From: Cyclobacteriaceae bacterium
GTDB lineage: Bacteria; Bacteroidota; Bacteroidia; Cytophagales; Cyclobacteriaceae
Direction: 5' to 3'
DNA: 64,000 nt
Assembly: GCA_019638275.1 (NCBI GenBank)
Contig: JAHBUC010000019.1
Span: forward strand, 1 to 64,000
The translations under genes and the position numbers were made by a program. Shown here in pieces: positions 46,236 through 54,867 of the stretch (the stretch's first letter is position 1; every line of letters begins with the position of its first letter). Below the pieces are notes generated by a model. The model saw nothing but the letters and a program-made list of their open reading frames with translations, made no database searches and had not been told where the DNA came from.

Positions 46236-47537
46236 GTGAAAGAATTTGATAAGATACCCGTAACCAAGGTTCAGCGGGCCACCAAGTTTATCGCCACAGG
46301 CGCAAAGATTGGTACCAACTATTTAAAGCATTACAGCAAAAAGCTTGTTGATCCGAAGGTTAGTCGCAATGAACTTCATGAAGACAATGCCAAGGATATT
46401 TATAACTCACTGAGTGAGTTGAAAGGTAGTGCGCTTAAGGTTGCACAAATGCTGAGCATGGATAAGAATCTGCTCCCGAAAGCCTACCAGCAGCAGTTCA
46501 CCATGGCGCAATACAGTGCTCCTCCGCTTTCATATCCATTGGTGGTTAAAACATTTAAGCAATATTTTGGGAAAGGCCCTGAGCAGTTGTTCGATTCGTT
46601 TACGCACAAAGCCGTGAATGCTGCTTCGATGGGTCAGGTCCATCAGGCAACCTTGAACGGAAAGAAGCTCGCTGTTAAAATCCAATACCCCGGCATTGGA
46701 AATAGTGTTAAATCTGACTTGGCGATGGTAAAACCTATTGCCTTGAGCATGTTTGATTTAAACCCGGCTGACTACAATGAATTTATTCAGGAAGTTGAGC
46801 AGCGGATGATGGAAGAAACTGACTACCAGTTGGAATTGAAGCGCTCCATGGAACTCTCAGCCAAGAGCAAGCACATCAACAACTTATTATTCCCCACGTA
46901 TTATCCTGATTTTTCTGCGGATAAGATTCTTACCATGGATTGGATTGAGGGCAAGCCGTTGGGAGAGTTGCTGGGTAAATCCATACCGGCTGATGCTGGT
47001 CAGCAGTTGGGGCAGGCCATGTGGGATTTTTATCAGTTTCAGATGCATGAACTCAGGAGTGTTCACGCAGATCCGCATCCAGGGAATTTTATCATCACAG
47101 CAGATTATAAGTTGGGTATTATTGATTTTGGCTGCGTAAAAGTTATTCCCGATCAGTTTTATAACCAGTATTTCAAACTGCTGAATCGGAATCTGCTAAA
47201 TGATAAGGATGAACTGGAGCGCGTTTTCTATGACATGCGCTTTATCTATCCCGATGATCCGGCCAAAGACAAGGCGTTCTTCATTCAATTGTTTACCCAA
47301 TTGGTTGAATTACTAAGCCGACCTTTCGTCAGTGATTACTTCGATTTCTCGAATGCTTCTTACTTCGAAACGCTTTACAATTTTGGTGAGAAGCTCTCCA
47401 ACATGAAAGAGTTGCGCGAATCCAAAAAGGCGAGAGGCGTGCGCGATGCGCTGTATATCAACCGTACGTATTTTGGATTGTACAACATCCTGCATGAGTT
47501 GAAGGCGAATGTTCGCGTGAAACCAGTTGCCGTTTAA
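46236..47537 (+). CDS. AarF/ABC1/UbiB family atypical kinase
   Basis: The 433-residue protein begins at GTG 46236, preceded by a strong Shine-Dalgarno site. ABC1 kinase hallmarks are present: the KxGQ-like region replaced by SALKVAQMLSMD, the VNAASMGQVHQA loop, KLAVKIQYPG with the ATP-site Lys, and catalytic HADPHPGNF followed by IIDFG. Such proteins act in ubiquinone or menaquinone and lipid homeostasis as atypical ATPases/kinases. Its stop overlaps the opposite outer-membrane gene by four bases. Confidence 0.92.
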   Translation: MKEFDKIPVTKVQRATKFIATGAKIGTNYLKHYSKKLVDPKVSRNELHEDNAKDIYNSLSELKGSALKVAQMLSMDKNLLPKAYQQQFTMAQYSAPPLSYPLVVKTFKQYFGKGPEQLFDSFTHKAVNAASMGQVHQATLNGKKLAVKIQYPGIGNSVKSDLAMVKPIALSMFDLNPADYNEFIQEVEQRMMEETDYQLELKRSMELSAKSKHINNLLFPTYYPDFSADKILTMDWIEGKPLGELLGKSIPADAGQQLGQAMWDFYQFQMHELRSVHADPHPGNFIITADYKLGIIDFGCVKVIPDQFYNQYFKLLNRNLLNDKDELERVFYDMRFIYPDDPAKDKAFFIQLFTQLVELLSRPFVSDYFDFSNASYFETLYNFGEKLSNMKELRESKKARGVRDALYINRTYFGLYNILHELKANVRVKPVAV

Positions 47538-48370
47538 CGACCGGTATTACCCAAAAAGAAATTCAACCTGAACTTTATCCACGTTTCCAGACGCGGCTGA
47601 CCAGCAATGAATTTGGTGATTTGAAGTGAGGCAGATGTATTTGTGCCGATCATCTTACCCAAATCCAACCGGAGAAAAAGAAAGTAGGTGTCTTCTACGA
47701 AGGTGTGAATGTATTCCGGGTGCAACGAAACCCATCCCGACCACGAATCCAACACAAATGTTGCCGGTAAACTCATACTGATCACTTTGAGTTGATCGTT
47801 CAGATCAGGATTATCCAGGTCGGGTACGCCATCACCACCGCCAAGGCTGTTGAGCCGTGCAGATGATATTTGAAAATTAAGAGAAGGGAAGAGATGAAAA
47901 GCCTCATCCGGTCGTATGGCGACTACTATACCGGGTTTGTACACCCACGCACCTGTACCACGCCCTAAGCGTGCGTTTCCGGTTGGTGCGGTGGCTTCAA
48001 AAGTAGCTGTGATGCGCTGCAGGCCTAATGGATCTTTCGATTGATAAGCTACACCATGATAAAAGAACTTCATATCCCCAATGCCAGTGGTGTTTTCAAA
48101 TCCGGCAAAATCGCCACTGAAAATCGAATGCACGACCGGTACAGCAATACCCATAGCATGCCGCTTTCCCAAGCCATACACAAAGCCTGGTTTAAAGGAA
48201 TAGAACTTGTTTTCGGCAACGAAATAGTACGAATCCAGATCAAGCGTAAAACGGCTGTCCATCAGGGCCGGGTGGTAAGGTTCAAGTCTGTCGATATCCG
48301 TCTGGGCGAAAAGGTTTGAAACAATCGCCAATAAAAACAAAGTAAAAAGCCGTTCTATCCGTTTTCTCAT
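47534..48370 (-). CDS. Outer-membrane beta-barrel transporter-like protein
   Basis: The 278-residue protein has a signal peptide (MRKRIERLFTLFLLAIVSNLFAQ) and alternating amphipathic strands (FTLDLDSYYFVAENKFYSFKPGFVYGLG, ATFEATAPTGNARLGRG, WVSLHPEYIHTF) typical of the MetA-pathway/outer-membrane transporter barrels. It ends in an aromatic-basic strand (IKFRLNFFLGNTGR). The cargo is unknown. It is divergent from Ku with 92 bases between the starts. Confidence 0.8.
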   Translation of the reverse strand: MRKRIERLFTLFLLAIVSNLFAQTDIDRLEPYHPALMDSRFTLDLDSYYFVAENKFYSFKPGFVYGLGKRHAMGIAVPVVHSIFSGDFAGFENTTGIGDMKFFYHGVAYQSKDPLGLQRITATFEATAPTGNARLGRGTGAWVYKPGIVVAIRPDEAFHLFPSLNFQISSARLNSLGGGDGVPDLDNPDLNDQLKVISMSLPATFVLDSWSGWVSLHPEYIHTFVEDTYFLFLRLDLGKMIGTNTSASLQITKFIAGQPRLETWIKFRLNFFLGNTGR

Positions 48371-48394
48371 AATCCTAAAGATAATAGCTGAGGT

Positions 48395-48402
48395 TATATT
48401 TG
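48395..48402 (+). promoter_or_regulatory. Possible -7 element for ku
   Basis: TATATTTG lies 60 bases before the ku start in the divergent intergenic region. No good -33 partner is seen. Confidence 0.3.
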
Positions 48403-48462
48403 GTAAATACGTTCATTGTCAATACTTTAGTAACCCTTATTTCATTTTTTAAACGAAGTATT

Positions 48463-49302
48463 ATGAGAGCGATCTGGAAAGGGCATATTCGTTTTTCGCT
48501 GGTTACGATACCGGTTCGGATATACAATGCCATTGATTCGGCACAAACCATCAGCTTTAACCTGCTTTCCCGAAAGGGGCATAATCCCGTTGCATACGAG
48601 AAGAAGGACAAGGTTACCGGTGAAGTTTTGCGTACAGAGGACATCATCAAAGGGTATCAATATGAACCGGGACAGTTTGTAATTATAGAACAGGAGGATT
48701 TTGAAAAGGTTAAGTTGAAAAGCACCCGCATTATTGATATTGAAGGGTTTGTTCAGGCTGAAGAAGTTCACGCCACACTATATGAATCACCGTATTACAT
48801 TGGTCCGGATGGTGATGTGGCCGCTAAAAGTTATGGGTTATTGTGCGAAACGTTGAAGCAAACCGGTCGTGTGGGTGTAGGGCGCGTGGTGTTGCGCGAT
48901 CGTGAAACGGTTGTGTTGCTGAGTCCGCATGAAAACGGGTTGATGGTTTACCGACTTCGTTACCCAAATGAGGTGCGGAGAATTCAGGAAGTACCAGGTA
49001 TTCTGGAGGCTACCTTAGCGGATAAGGAACAACTGAAACTCGCCAAAACCCTGGTTGATTCCATGACCCGCCAGTTTGTGGATATTGAAATGAAGGATCA
49101 CTACACTGAAGAGCTGAAGAAAATGATTCAGGCCAAGATTGAAGGCAAGGAGATTATAACCGTTGCCGAAGAAGAGCCTGAAGTGGTGGATATAATGACG
49201 GCTCTTAAAGCCAGTATTGAGCAAGCCAAAAAGAAACCGATGGAGAAGGCCAAGGGCAAGGTTGAGGAGGCAGAGAAGAAGCAGAGGATGAAGGCAAGCT
49301 AA
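48463..49302 (+). CDS. ku: Ku protein (NHEJ DNA-end-binding)
   Basis: From ATG 48463 the protein has 279 residues and opens with MRAIWKGHIRFSLVTIPVRIYNA, the standard bacterial Ku N-terminus. Further Ku features are NLLSRKGHNPVAYEKKDK, a RVVLRDRETVVLLSPHENGL segment and a lysine-rich C-terminal tail. An ATG at 48400 would add 21 residues before this opening and is rejected. Ku forms a homodimer ring on DNA ends and recruits LigD, encoded at 40858-43179. Confidence 0.96.
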   Translation: MRAIWKGHIRFSLVTIPVRIYNAIDSAQTISFNLLSRKGHNPVAYEKKDKVTGEVLRTEDIIKGYQYEPGQFVIIEQEDFEKVKLKSTRIIDIEGFVQAEEVHATLYESPYYIGPDGDVAAKSYGLLCETLKQTGRVGVGRVVLRDRETVVLLSPHENGLMVYRLRYPNEVRRIQEVPGILEATLADKEQLKLAKTLVDSMTRQFVDIEMKDHYTEELKKMIQAKIEGKEIITVAEEEPEVVDIMTALKASIEQAKKKPMEKAKGKVEEAEKKQRMKAS

Positions 49303-49336
49303 GAGGCTTTGAGCTTCAAGCTTCAAGCTTTGGCTT

Positions 49337-49365
49337 TTTGCTTTCGCGTTTCAGCCGTACCTTTG
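49337..49365 (+). promoter_or_regulatory. Promoter for the short TPR gene, probably leaderless
   Basis: TTTG (49337-49340), a 17-base spacer and TACCTTTG (49358-49365) end only 4 bases before the ATG at 49370. A start site at the usual distance would fall on or beside the A of ATG, so the mRNA may be leaderless. Confidence 0.45.
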
Positions 49366-49369
49366 GGGC

Positions 49370-49966
49370 ATGGCGAAAGTAGTGAAGTTTCCGGGAACCG
49401 AGCCGTTAAAGTTTGGGCTGCAGAAGGCCCGAAAGAAGAAAGCTTCGGATCAATCGAAACATGGACAGCTTTCGCTTTTTGAACGGGGTAAGGTTATCAA
49501 GCTTGGTCATTACTCCACATTTGAGGAAGCGTTTCTGCTTGATGAAGGTGGCGATGTTCAACGAGCCCACGAACAATACCTGAAATCCATTGCAGAAGGA
49601 GAGAACCTCGCAGATGCCAATTGTAATTTAGGAATACTCGAATCACAATCCGGCAACACCACAAAAGCCATCGACTATTTTACCCAAGCCTTAAAAGCTG
49701 ATCCACGTCATTACGAATCGCATTACAACCTAGCCAACATTTATGCGGAAGTAGGTAACTATCCGTTAGCCAAAGTGCATTACCGTATGGCTATTGAAAT
49801 AGAACCAGATTTTCCAAACAGTTATTTCAACCTGGGGTTGACGCTTGCGGTAAACAAAGAGTTTGCTGATGCGATTGAGACATTAAAACAATACCTCAAA
49901 CTTGTTCCGCAAGGCGACCATCATCAGGTACATGACCTGATCGATCAATTGAGTTCGTTAATCTGA
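49370..49966 (+). CDS. Short tetratricopeptide repeat protein
   Basis: The 198-residue protein has a basic N-terminus (LQKARKKKASDQSKHGQ) and three to four TPR units from about residue 60 (DANCNLGILESQSGNTTKAIDYFTQALK, YNLANIYAEVGNYPLAKVHYRMAIEIE, YFNLGLTLAVNKEFADAIETLKQYLK). There is no signal peptide, so it is cytoplasmic. It lies downstream of ku, with a promoter of its own. Confidence 0.88.
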   Translation: MAKVVKFPGTEPLKFGLQKARKKKASDQSKHGQLSLFERGKVIKLGHYSTFEEAFLLDEGGDVQRAHEQYLKSIAEGENLADANCNLGILESQSGNTTKAIDYFTQALKADPRHYESHYNLANIYAEVGNYPLAKVHYRMAIEIEPDFPNSYFNLGLTLAVNKEFADAIETLKQYLKLVPQGDHHQVHDLIDQLSSLI

Positions 49967-49967
49967 T

Positions 49968-50816
49968 TTATACCGACCAAAGGGTGATTAGAAAAAGAAT
50001 GAAGCGATAGGCTTCTAGTGCAAGGAACAGCCCCAATATTCCCAATATACTTTTCAGAATAAGTCGCTTGCCTTTTTGTCCATAAAAATTTCTTGCTGCC
50101 CGGTAAAGGAAGTACAGGTTGGTTACGACAAAAACAATTGTAAGGCTGCCATCATTTAAATATTCATTCCAACTTAGTTCTCCCCATCGGAACAACCGAC
50201 TGACAATCCACAGCAGCACGGAAAGCACAATGGCATTGATAAAGATATTGAAGCAGACCAACTCAACGGCCAGTGTAGTGTGATCGGTAAAGTATCGGTT
50301 TTTCTTTCTGAAAATCAGGCTGAGGGGAAGCGCAGCCAATAACACAAAAATGATTACCAGTAATTTGGCGAGACCGGTTGTTTTATCGTTATACATCAAT
50401 TCAAAAGCAGCCAGACTCATGCCTTCTTCGATTAGCCTGTTAACTACCATATCGCGGGCGAATGCGCTATGGAACAGGTAATACATTTGCGTGCGCAACG
50501 AGGAATTGAACAATTGTAAAATCGGGAAGAGAAAGTAAATAAGGTTTAGAATGAAAAACAATTGAAGCGGCCTGATGTAATTCACCCGCCTGCCTTCAGC
50601 ATATTCTTTGGAAATAAAGCCCGGCTTGGAAATAATGAACCACAACGATTTTACAAACTTGTTATCCGCAAAGGTTACGGCTATCAGAATGTTGCTGAGG
50701 AGCGATTTCATGGATCGATCCTGCGGAAGAATTACTTTCTCGCCACACTGATTGCAGTATACTCCCGTGAAGGAGTTCCCACAGCTTTTACAGGTATGTA
50801 TTTCTTGTTCGCTCAC
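49968..50816 (-). CDS. DUF3667 membrane protein with N-terminal zinc ribbon
   Basis: The 282-residue protein opens with a cysteine zinc ribbon (CKSCGNSFTGVYCNQCGEK, residues 9-27), then has five or so hydrophobic helices. This layout is the DUF3667 family, common and uncharacterised in Bacteroidota. Its start overlaps the stop of the upstream HEAT-like gene by four bases, so both belong to one operon. Confidence 0.88.
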   Translation of the reverse strand: MSEQEIHTCKSCGNSFTGVYCNQCGEKVILPQDRSMKSLLSNILIAVTFADNKFVKSLWFIISKPGFISKEYAEGRRVNYIRPLQLFFILNLIYFLFPILQLFNSSLRTQMYYLFHSAFARDMVVNRLIEEGMSLAAFELMYNDKTTGLAKLLVIIFVLLAALPLSLIFRKKNRYFTDHTTLAVELVCFNIFINAIVLSVLLWIVSRLFRWGELSWNEYLNDGSLTIVFVVTNLYFLYRAARNFYGQKGKRLILKSILGILGLFLALEAYRFILFLITLWSV

Positions 50817-51337
50817 GCTGCTTTCTTGTTCAGTTGTTTAATGGTGGTGCGTGCGCGTGAAATCAACCCGGCACTTCCATATGGAAGAATATCTTCCAGG
50901 ATCATGATTAATTCCCGCTTCAGGCCAGGATTTGTTTTGGCAATGTTCGCCAATACGGTCATGGAAAAGGCGCGAACAGCAATAGCTTCCTGGTTGTCTT
51001 GCAAGTAATCAAAGCAGCGGGTAGCCACTTCACCATGCAGACTTTTCGGTACTTCAATAAATTGCAGCAGGCGAATGGTGTTTCGTTTTACCGCATTGTG
51101 AAGGGCCGGTTGTTTGAGATTCATCACAAGCTTCTTCAGGTGTGGCTTTACGATTTCAGGGTTGTGTTCAACGCAAATGCTTAAAGGCCAGGCAGCGCGT
51201 TGTGTAACCCGATATGGACCTTTCAAAAACAGACTCACCAGTTCAGAAAACCGTTCGGGATCGTTGCCAACATAACGAACAATCTTAAGCGTTTGTGCTT
51301 TGCTGTGTTCTTTCAGAATTTCCTTTTCCAAATTCAT
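50813..51337 (-). CDS. HEAT-repeat-like helical protein
   Basis: The 174-residue protein is made of repeated helix pairs (LVSLFLKGPYRVTQRAAWPLS, HLKKLVMNLKQPALHNAVKRN, AVRAFSMTVLANIAKTNPGLKREL) like HEAT/ARM repeats. From memory, similar proteins in Bacteroidota are sometimes called adenylosuccinate lyase, but it lacks the signature of that enzyme and is too short. It is translationally coupled to the DUF3667 gene. Confidence 0.78.
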   Translation of the reverse strand: MNLEKEILKEHSKAQTLKIVRYVGNDPERFSELVSLFLKGPYRVTQRAAWPLSICVEHNPEIVKPHLKKLVMNLKQPALHNAVKRNTIRLLQFIEVPKSLHGEVATRCFDYLQDNQEAIAVRAFSMTVLANIAKTNPGLKRELIMILEDILPYGSAGLISRARTTIKQLNKKAA

Positions 51338-51484
51338 GTAAAAACAAAAATCTGCAAAAAAAATCGATTCCTGAACAGAATTTAACGCGCCAGTCTTCAG
51401 CTGATGTTCATCAGCTTGAGGGGTTGATTTCAGTCAGGGAAGGGCAACGGAATAAGTGCGAAGTTTCCATTCAATCGTACGGCT

Positions 51485-51940
51485 ATGAAAAACACAGGTA
51501 TTTGGATCGATTCGCGCGAGGCACGGATTGTGCAGGTGGTGAATGGAAAGCAGATTACGCTGAATCAGATGTTTTCGGGCTTGAATAAAAAAGAGCGCTT
51601 TGATGGAGAAACCTCTCGTAAAATAAAGCGGGGCTTTACAGGTTTTGATTATGAACGGCAGCAACGTAACCGCTTTGGACAGGCGTTGAAACAGTTTTGC
51701 CAAGCAGTAGCCCGGGAGGTTGGTACCAGCGATAATGTTTACTTGCTTGGGCCGGCCCAAACCAAGCTGATGTTGGAGAAGGCGCTGAAGGAAAGCAATT
51801 CCAAGGCCCGTGTTTTGGGTGTGGATGCATGCGACAAGCTATCCGATAATCAGCTAACAGAAAAAGTAAAAATTTACTTTAGCGCTTATTTACAAAGCCC
51901 TAAACAAAAGACGAGAAAAACTTCAAGGGTTACCGCTTAA
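51485..51940 (+). CDS. Small basic protein, possibly eRF1/host-attachment-like fold
   Basis: The 151-residue protein opens with a beta-rich GIWIDSREARIVQVV, has an arginine-rich middle, and ends with an alpha/beta segment (NVYLLGPAQTKLMLEKALKE, ARVLGVDACDKLSDNQL). That C-terminal pattern recalls the bacterial eRF1-domain-3/host-attachment protein group, but this is a weak resemblance. It converges with the following minus-strand gene with no gap. The function is unknown. Confidence 0.65.
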   Translation: MKNTGIWIDSREARIVQVVNGKQITLNQMFSGLNKKERFDGETSRKIKRGFTGFDYERQQRNRFGQALKQFCQAVAREVGTSDNVYLLGPAQTKLMLEKALKESNSKARVLGVDACDKLSDNQLTEKVKIYFSAYLQSPKQKTRKTSRVTA

Positions 51941-52276
51941 TCAGGCACTGTAGCGATATTCCAATTCGCTGCTGGCCATAGATTGAATCAATGCTGCTTC
52001 CTGCGGGGTGAAAGCAATCTCTTTTTTCTTGTTACGGAGACTTTCAAAGTACCTCTCCAGGCTGGGGTAGAAGTATAACCTGTATTTAAAAACCGTTTTA
52101 CCGCCAATTGCTTTTTTCAAGTCACGTAAGGACGTGCGATCATCTACCCACAATAAATAGAGCGAATCACTTTCTGGTGAACCAGGCATGAACGGAAAGT
52201 TAGCTCGTTCGAGATTTTCCAAAACTTCATCCTTAAACCCAGGTTTTCCGGCAATATAAATCGTTATCCATTCCAT
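51941..52276 (-). CDS. Small hypothetical protein
   Basis: From ATG 52276 the protein has 111 residues (MEWITIYIAGK). It has a beta-alpha-beta look (LYLLWVDDRTSLRDLKKAIGGKTVFKYRLYFYPSLERYF) and a helical end. An AAGGAG lies 9 bases before this start, favouring it over 52297. No family is recognised. Its stop is adjacent to that of the converging 151-residue gene. Confidence 0.65.
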   Translation of the reverse strand: MEWITIYIAGKPGFKDEVLENLERANFPFMPGSPESDSLYLLWVDDRTSLRDLKKAIGGKTVFKYRLYFYPSLERYFESLRNKKKEIAFTPQEAALIQSMASSELEYRYSA

Positions 52277-52569
52277 AGAGAAAACTCCTTCTTTCATCTT
52301 CTACAGTATTTACGTACGAGCTTCCGCTTCATCACAAATGAAAATGTGGTGGGAGCGTATCCGTTAAAAATTTTATGTAACTTACTGTAAATCAATTATT
52401 TTAATGTTACTCACGAATACTAACGGAAGTTGCAGTTTAAGGTTCCATAAAAGGAAAAATTGTTTGAATAATTTTTTAGTTGAAAATTCCGGAACGATAA
52501 TAGGGCAAGTGATACCCAATCTGAACCTAACATGACAACGTTTGACGTTTATTCTGTTGATTTGTCTTT

Positions 52570-53736
52570 ATGGACTTGCATGATGCTGTAACCATTACCC
52601 GGCAAGGGTACATTGCCAATGATGCCGCGCGATTGGTTCGTGCCGGTTATGAGTATTTTCAGTTACTGCAACAGCTTATCCGTGAAGCCCGGCACACCAT
52701 TCACCTGCAAACATACATTTTTGAAGAGGATGAAACGGGTAAGGAAGTTATAGAGGATTTACTGGATGCAGCCGCCCGGGGCGTAAAGATTTACATCATT
52801 ATTGATGGGTATGCTTCACAGAATTTTTCTGATGACCTGGTGGAACGATTACAATCTGCAGGAATCTACTTCCGTTTTTTTGCCGCCTATTTCAAAAGCA
52901 AGAATTTCTATTTCGGCAGGCGCATGCACCATAAAATATTTGTAGCCGATGGAAAGAGAAGCCTGGTGGGTGGCATAAACATTGGCAATCACTACAACGA
53001 TACTGCAGAGAATGTTGCCTGGCTCGATTGGGCAGCTTATGTGGAAGGACCTTTGGGATTGTTGCTTCAGCAGATTTGTGAAAGGCGTTTACGCAACGAA
53101 ACCTTTACGCGCATTGTACTGCCACCGGTACCGGATTTGTCGACTCGCATTTTTGTGCGACCACGTATTAACGATTGGGTGCGTAGAAAAAGGGAGATAT
53201 CCCTCAGTTATGTGGAAATGTTGCGGGAAGCGAAATCGCACATCACCATGGTGTCGAGTTATTTTATTCCGGGTAACATCTTGAAACGTTACATAGCCGA
53301 TGCTGCAAGACGTGGTGTAAAAATCCGTATTATCCAAACGGGAATTTCTGATGTGTCCATAGCCAAATATGCCGAGCGTTACATGTACAATTGGTTTTTA
53401 AGAAATGGCGTGGAGTTATATGAATATCAACCCAAGGTGTTACATGCCAAGCTGGCTACCTATGACGGCAAATGGGTAACCGTGGGTTCCTATAATCTCA
53501 ACAACATCAGCGCATATGCCAGTGTGGAGTTAAATCTGGATATTCTCAATGAAAATTTCGCCAAAGATGCCGAGGCCAGGTTGCAGCGTATTATTGACAA
53601 TGAATGCATTCAGATAACCCCTGAATATTTTCGGAAGAAGCAAACGTTATGGGAACATTATTTGCAGCGTAGTGCCTATGATATTTTCCGGCTGTTGCTC
53701 TTTTTGTTCACCTTCTATTTTAAGCAACGCGACTGA
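52570..53736 (+). CDS. Phospholipase D family, cardiolipin synthase-like
   Basis: The 388-residue protein has two HKD motifs with full catalytic residues: His120, Lys122, Asp127 (MHHKIFVAD) and His292, Lys294, Asp299 (LHAKLATYD). Each is followed by the usual GGxN/GSxN element (GGINIGN and GSYNLNN). The family makes cardiolipin or related phosphatidyl transfers. It lacks the two N-terminal membrane helices of ClsA, resembling ClsB-type enzymes. The 272 bases upstream hold no recognised gene. Confidence 0.9.
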   Translation: MDLHDAVTITRQGYIANDAARLVRAGYEYFQLLQQLIREARHTIHLQTYIFEEDETGKEVIEDLLDAAARGVKIYIIIDGYASQNFSDDLVERLQSAGIYFRFFAAYFKSKNFYFGRRMHHKIFVADGKRSLVGGINIGNHYNDTAENVAWLDWAAYVEGPLGLLLQQICERRLRNETFTRIVLPPVPDLSTRIFVRPRINDWVRRKREISLSYVEMLREAKSHITMVSSYFIPGNILKRYIADAARRGVKIRIIQTGISDVSIAKYAERYMYNWFLRNGVELYEYQPKVLHAKLATYDGKWVTVGSYNLNNISAYASVELNLDILNENFAKDAEARLQRIIDNECIQITPEYFRKKQTLWEHYLQRSAYDIFRLLLFLFTFYFKQRD

Positions 53737-53741
53737 AGGTT

Positions 53742-54755
53742 TTACTGTTCTCCTTGTATTCTTCTAATAAGTGCGCGTACCGTTTCACCATTCCAGTTTG
53801 CAAACCGCCCACGCTGAATCACTAATAAATTGTCATCGGGATGGCTGAGGTAAAAATGGAATACAAACTCATTGTCCGGTGTGGCCCAACCGGTAATTTG
53901 TCCGAAGCGCAAGTCGTTGAAAATCAGTTTGCCATCTTTTTGTTTTACGGTGTAGTAACCTTGCGAGAAGCGGATCAGGTGTTGCAGCGATTCATGCCCG
54001 ACTACTTCGTTCAGTAATTCCTTATTTCTGGGGAAGTACCGAAAATCGATGACTTCACTTCGATCAAAAACGGAACGGTGGGCAATATGAAAGCCACTGT
54101 CGTTTTCAACGGCTACAAACCAGAGCCAACTGTTTAAAGGTGTTGGGGTAGTTAGGTACCTTGAATGTTCAATGTTTTGTTTTTTTAACGCTGTAGCAAC
54201 GTCACGCTCAATGGTAAATTTGTTATAAGCTGCATAAAGCAGGTAGCCGGTTGAAAGCAGCAACGACAGCATGGCTAGTTTCATTCGTTGTGGATGGTTG
54301 GTTCGTAACACCAGCAACACAATAGCAGCAACACCAACCCATGCGGAAAAGAACGGATCGGCCACAAAAAGAAAGTGAAAAGAAATGCGTTCATGACTAA
54401 AGGGCTCAAACCAACCTGTACCATAGGCATTGCAGCCGTCAATGAGCAGGTGTAATGTCATTTGTGTTCCCAAAAAAATTAACCACGGCCCTAAACGCAT
54501 GTCGGGCTTTTGATACCACCGGTCGGCCAGCAACGATAATCCTACTGTGGTAATGGCCACAAACAAAAATGAATGTGTGAACCCACGGTGCGCCAACAGG
54601 TTTTCAGAAAATGTCATCCAGAAGGAAGCGACAAAATCGATGTCGGGCAAACTTTGGGCAATTGCCCCAATAAACATGGCGTGCTTGCCAAGCTTTTTGC
54701 CGGCCATCACTTCGCCAACAACAGCTCCAAGGGCAATATGGGTTATCGAATCCAT
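53742..54755 (-). CDS. YdjM-like metal-dependent membrane hydrolase
   Basis: From ATG 54755 the protein has 337 residues and opens with MDSITHIALGAVVGE, the standard YdjM/DUF457 start with its conserved His; an ATG at 54806 would add 17 unrelated residues. Conserved SLPDIDF and HRGFTHSFLF motifs follow, plus four to five helices and a soluble C-terminal beta domain. The function of the family is not settled. Confidence 0.88.
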   Translation of the reverse strand: MDSITHIALGAVVGEVMAGKKLGKHAMFIGAIAQSLPDIDFVASFWMTFSENLLAHRGFTHSFLFVAITTVGLSLLADRWYQKPDMRLGPWLIFLGTQMTLHLLIDGCNAYGTGWFEPFSHERISFHFLFVADPFFSAWVGVAAIVLLVLRTNHPQRMKLAMLSLLLSTGYLLYAAYNKFTIERDVATALKKQNIEHSRYLTTPTPLNSWLWFVAVENDSGFHIAHRSVFDRSEVIDFRYFPRNKELLNEVVGHESLQHLIRFSQGYYTVKQKDGKLIFNDLRFGQITGWATPDNEFVFHFYLSHPDDNLLVIQRGRFANWNGETVRALIRRIQGEQ

Positions 54756-54836
54756 CGCAAGCGAAGATACGGGTTGCCGGTTAAACGCTTGAATGATATT
54801 TGTCACCCGAATGGATAATTCCTGCCCGCTTCACCG

Positions 54837-54844
54837 TACCTTTG
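54837..54844 (+). promoter_or_regulatory. Probable -7 element for the ABC-F gene
   Basis: TACCTTTG lies 23 bases before the GTG at 54868 and downstream of the alternative ATG at 54793. It therefore supports the GTG start. Confidence 0.4.
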
Positions 54845-54867
54845 TGGCTTATTTAATAGTGCATTTT

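Noticed and set aside
48400..48462. ATG start at 48400 for ku
   Set aside because: The extra 21 residues do not look like Ku and overlap a possible -7 element; MRAIWKG at 48463 is the standard bacterial Ku opening.
49303..49345. Short direct repeats of AGCTTCA in the ku-TPR gap
   Set aside because: Three tiny copies in a 67-base gap; likely a simple-sequence tract, with no gene or regulator link.
52298..52569. Small RNA or riboswitch in the 272-base gap before the PLD gene
   Set aside because: AT-rich sequence with no recognisable aptamer, strong hairpin or promoter consensus seen by eye.
54793..54867. ATG start at 54793 for the ABC-F gene
   Set aside because: It adds 25 residues unlike any ABC-F N-terminus and precedes the likely promoter at 54837; GTG 54868 opens with the family's usual sequence.
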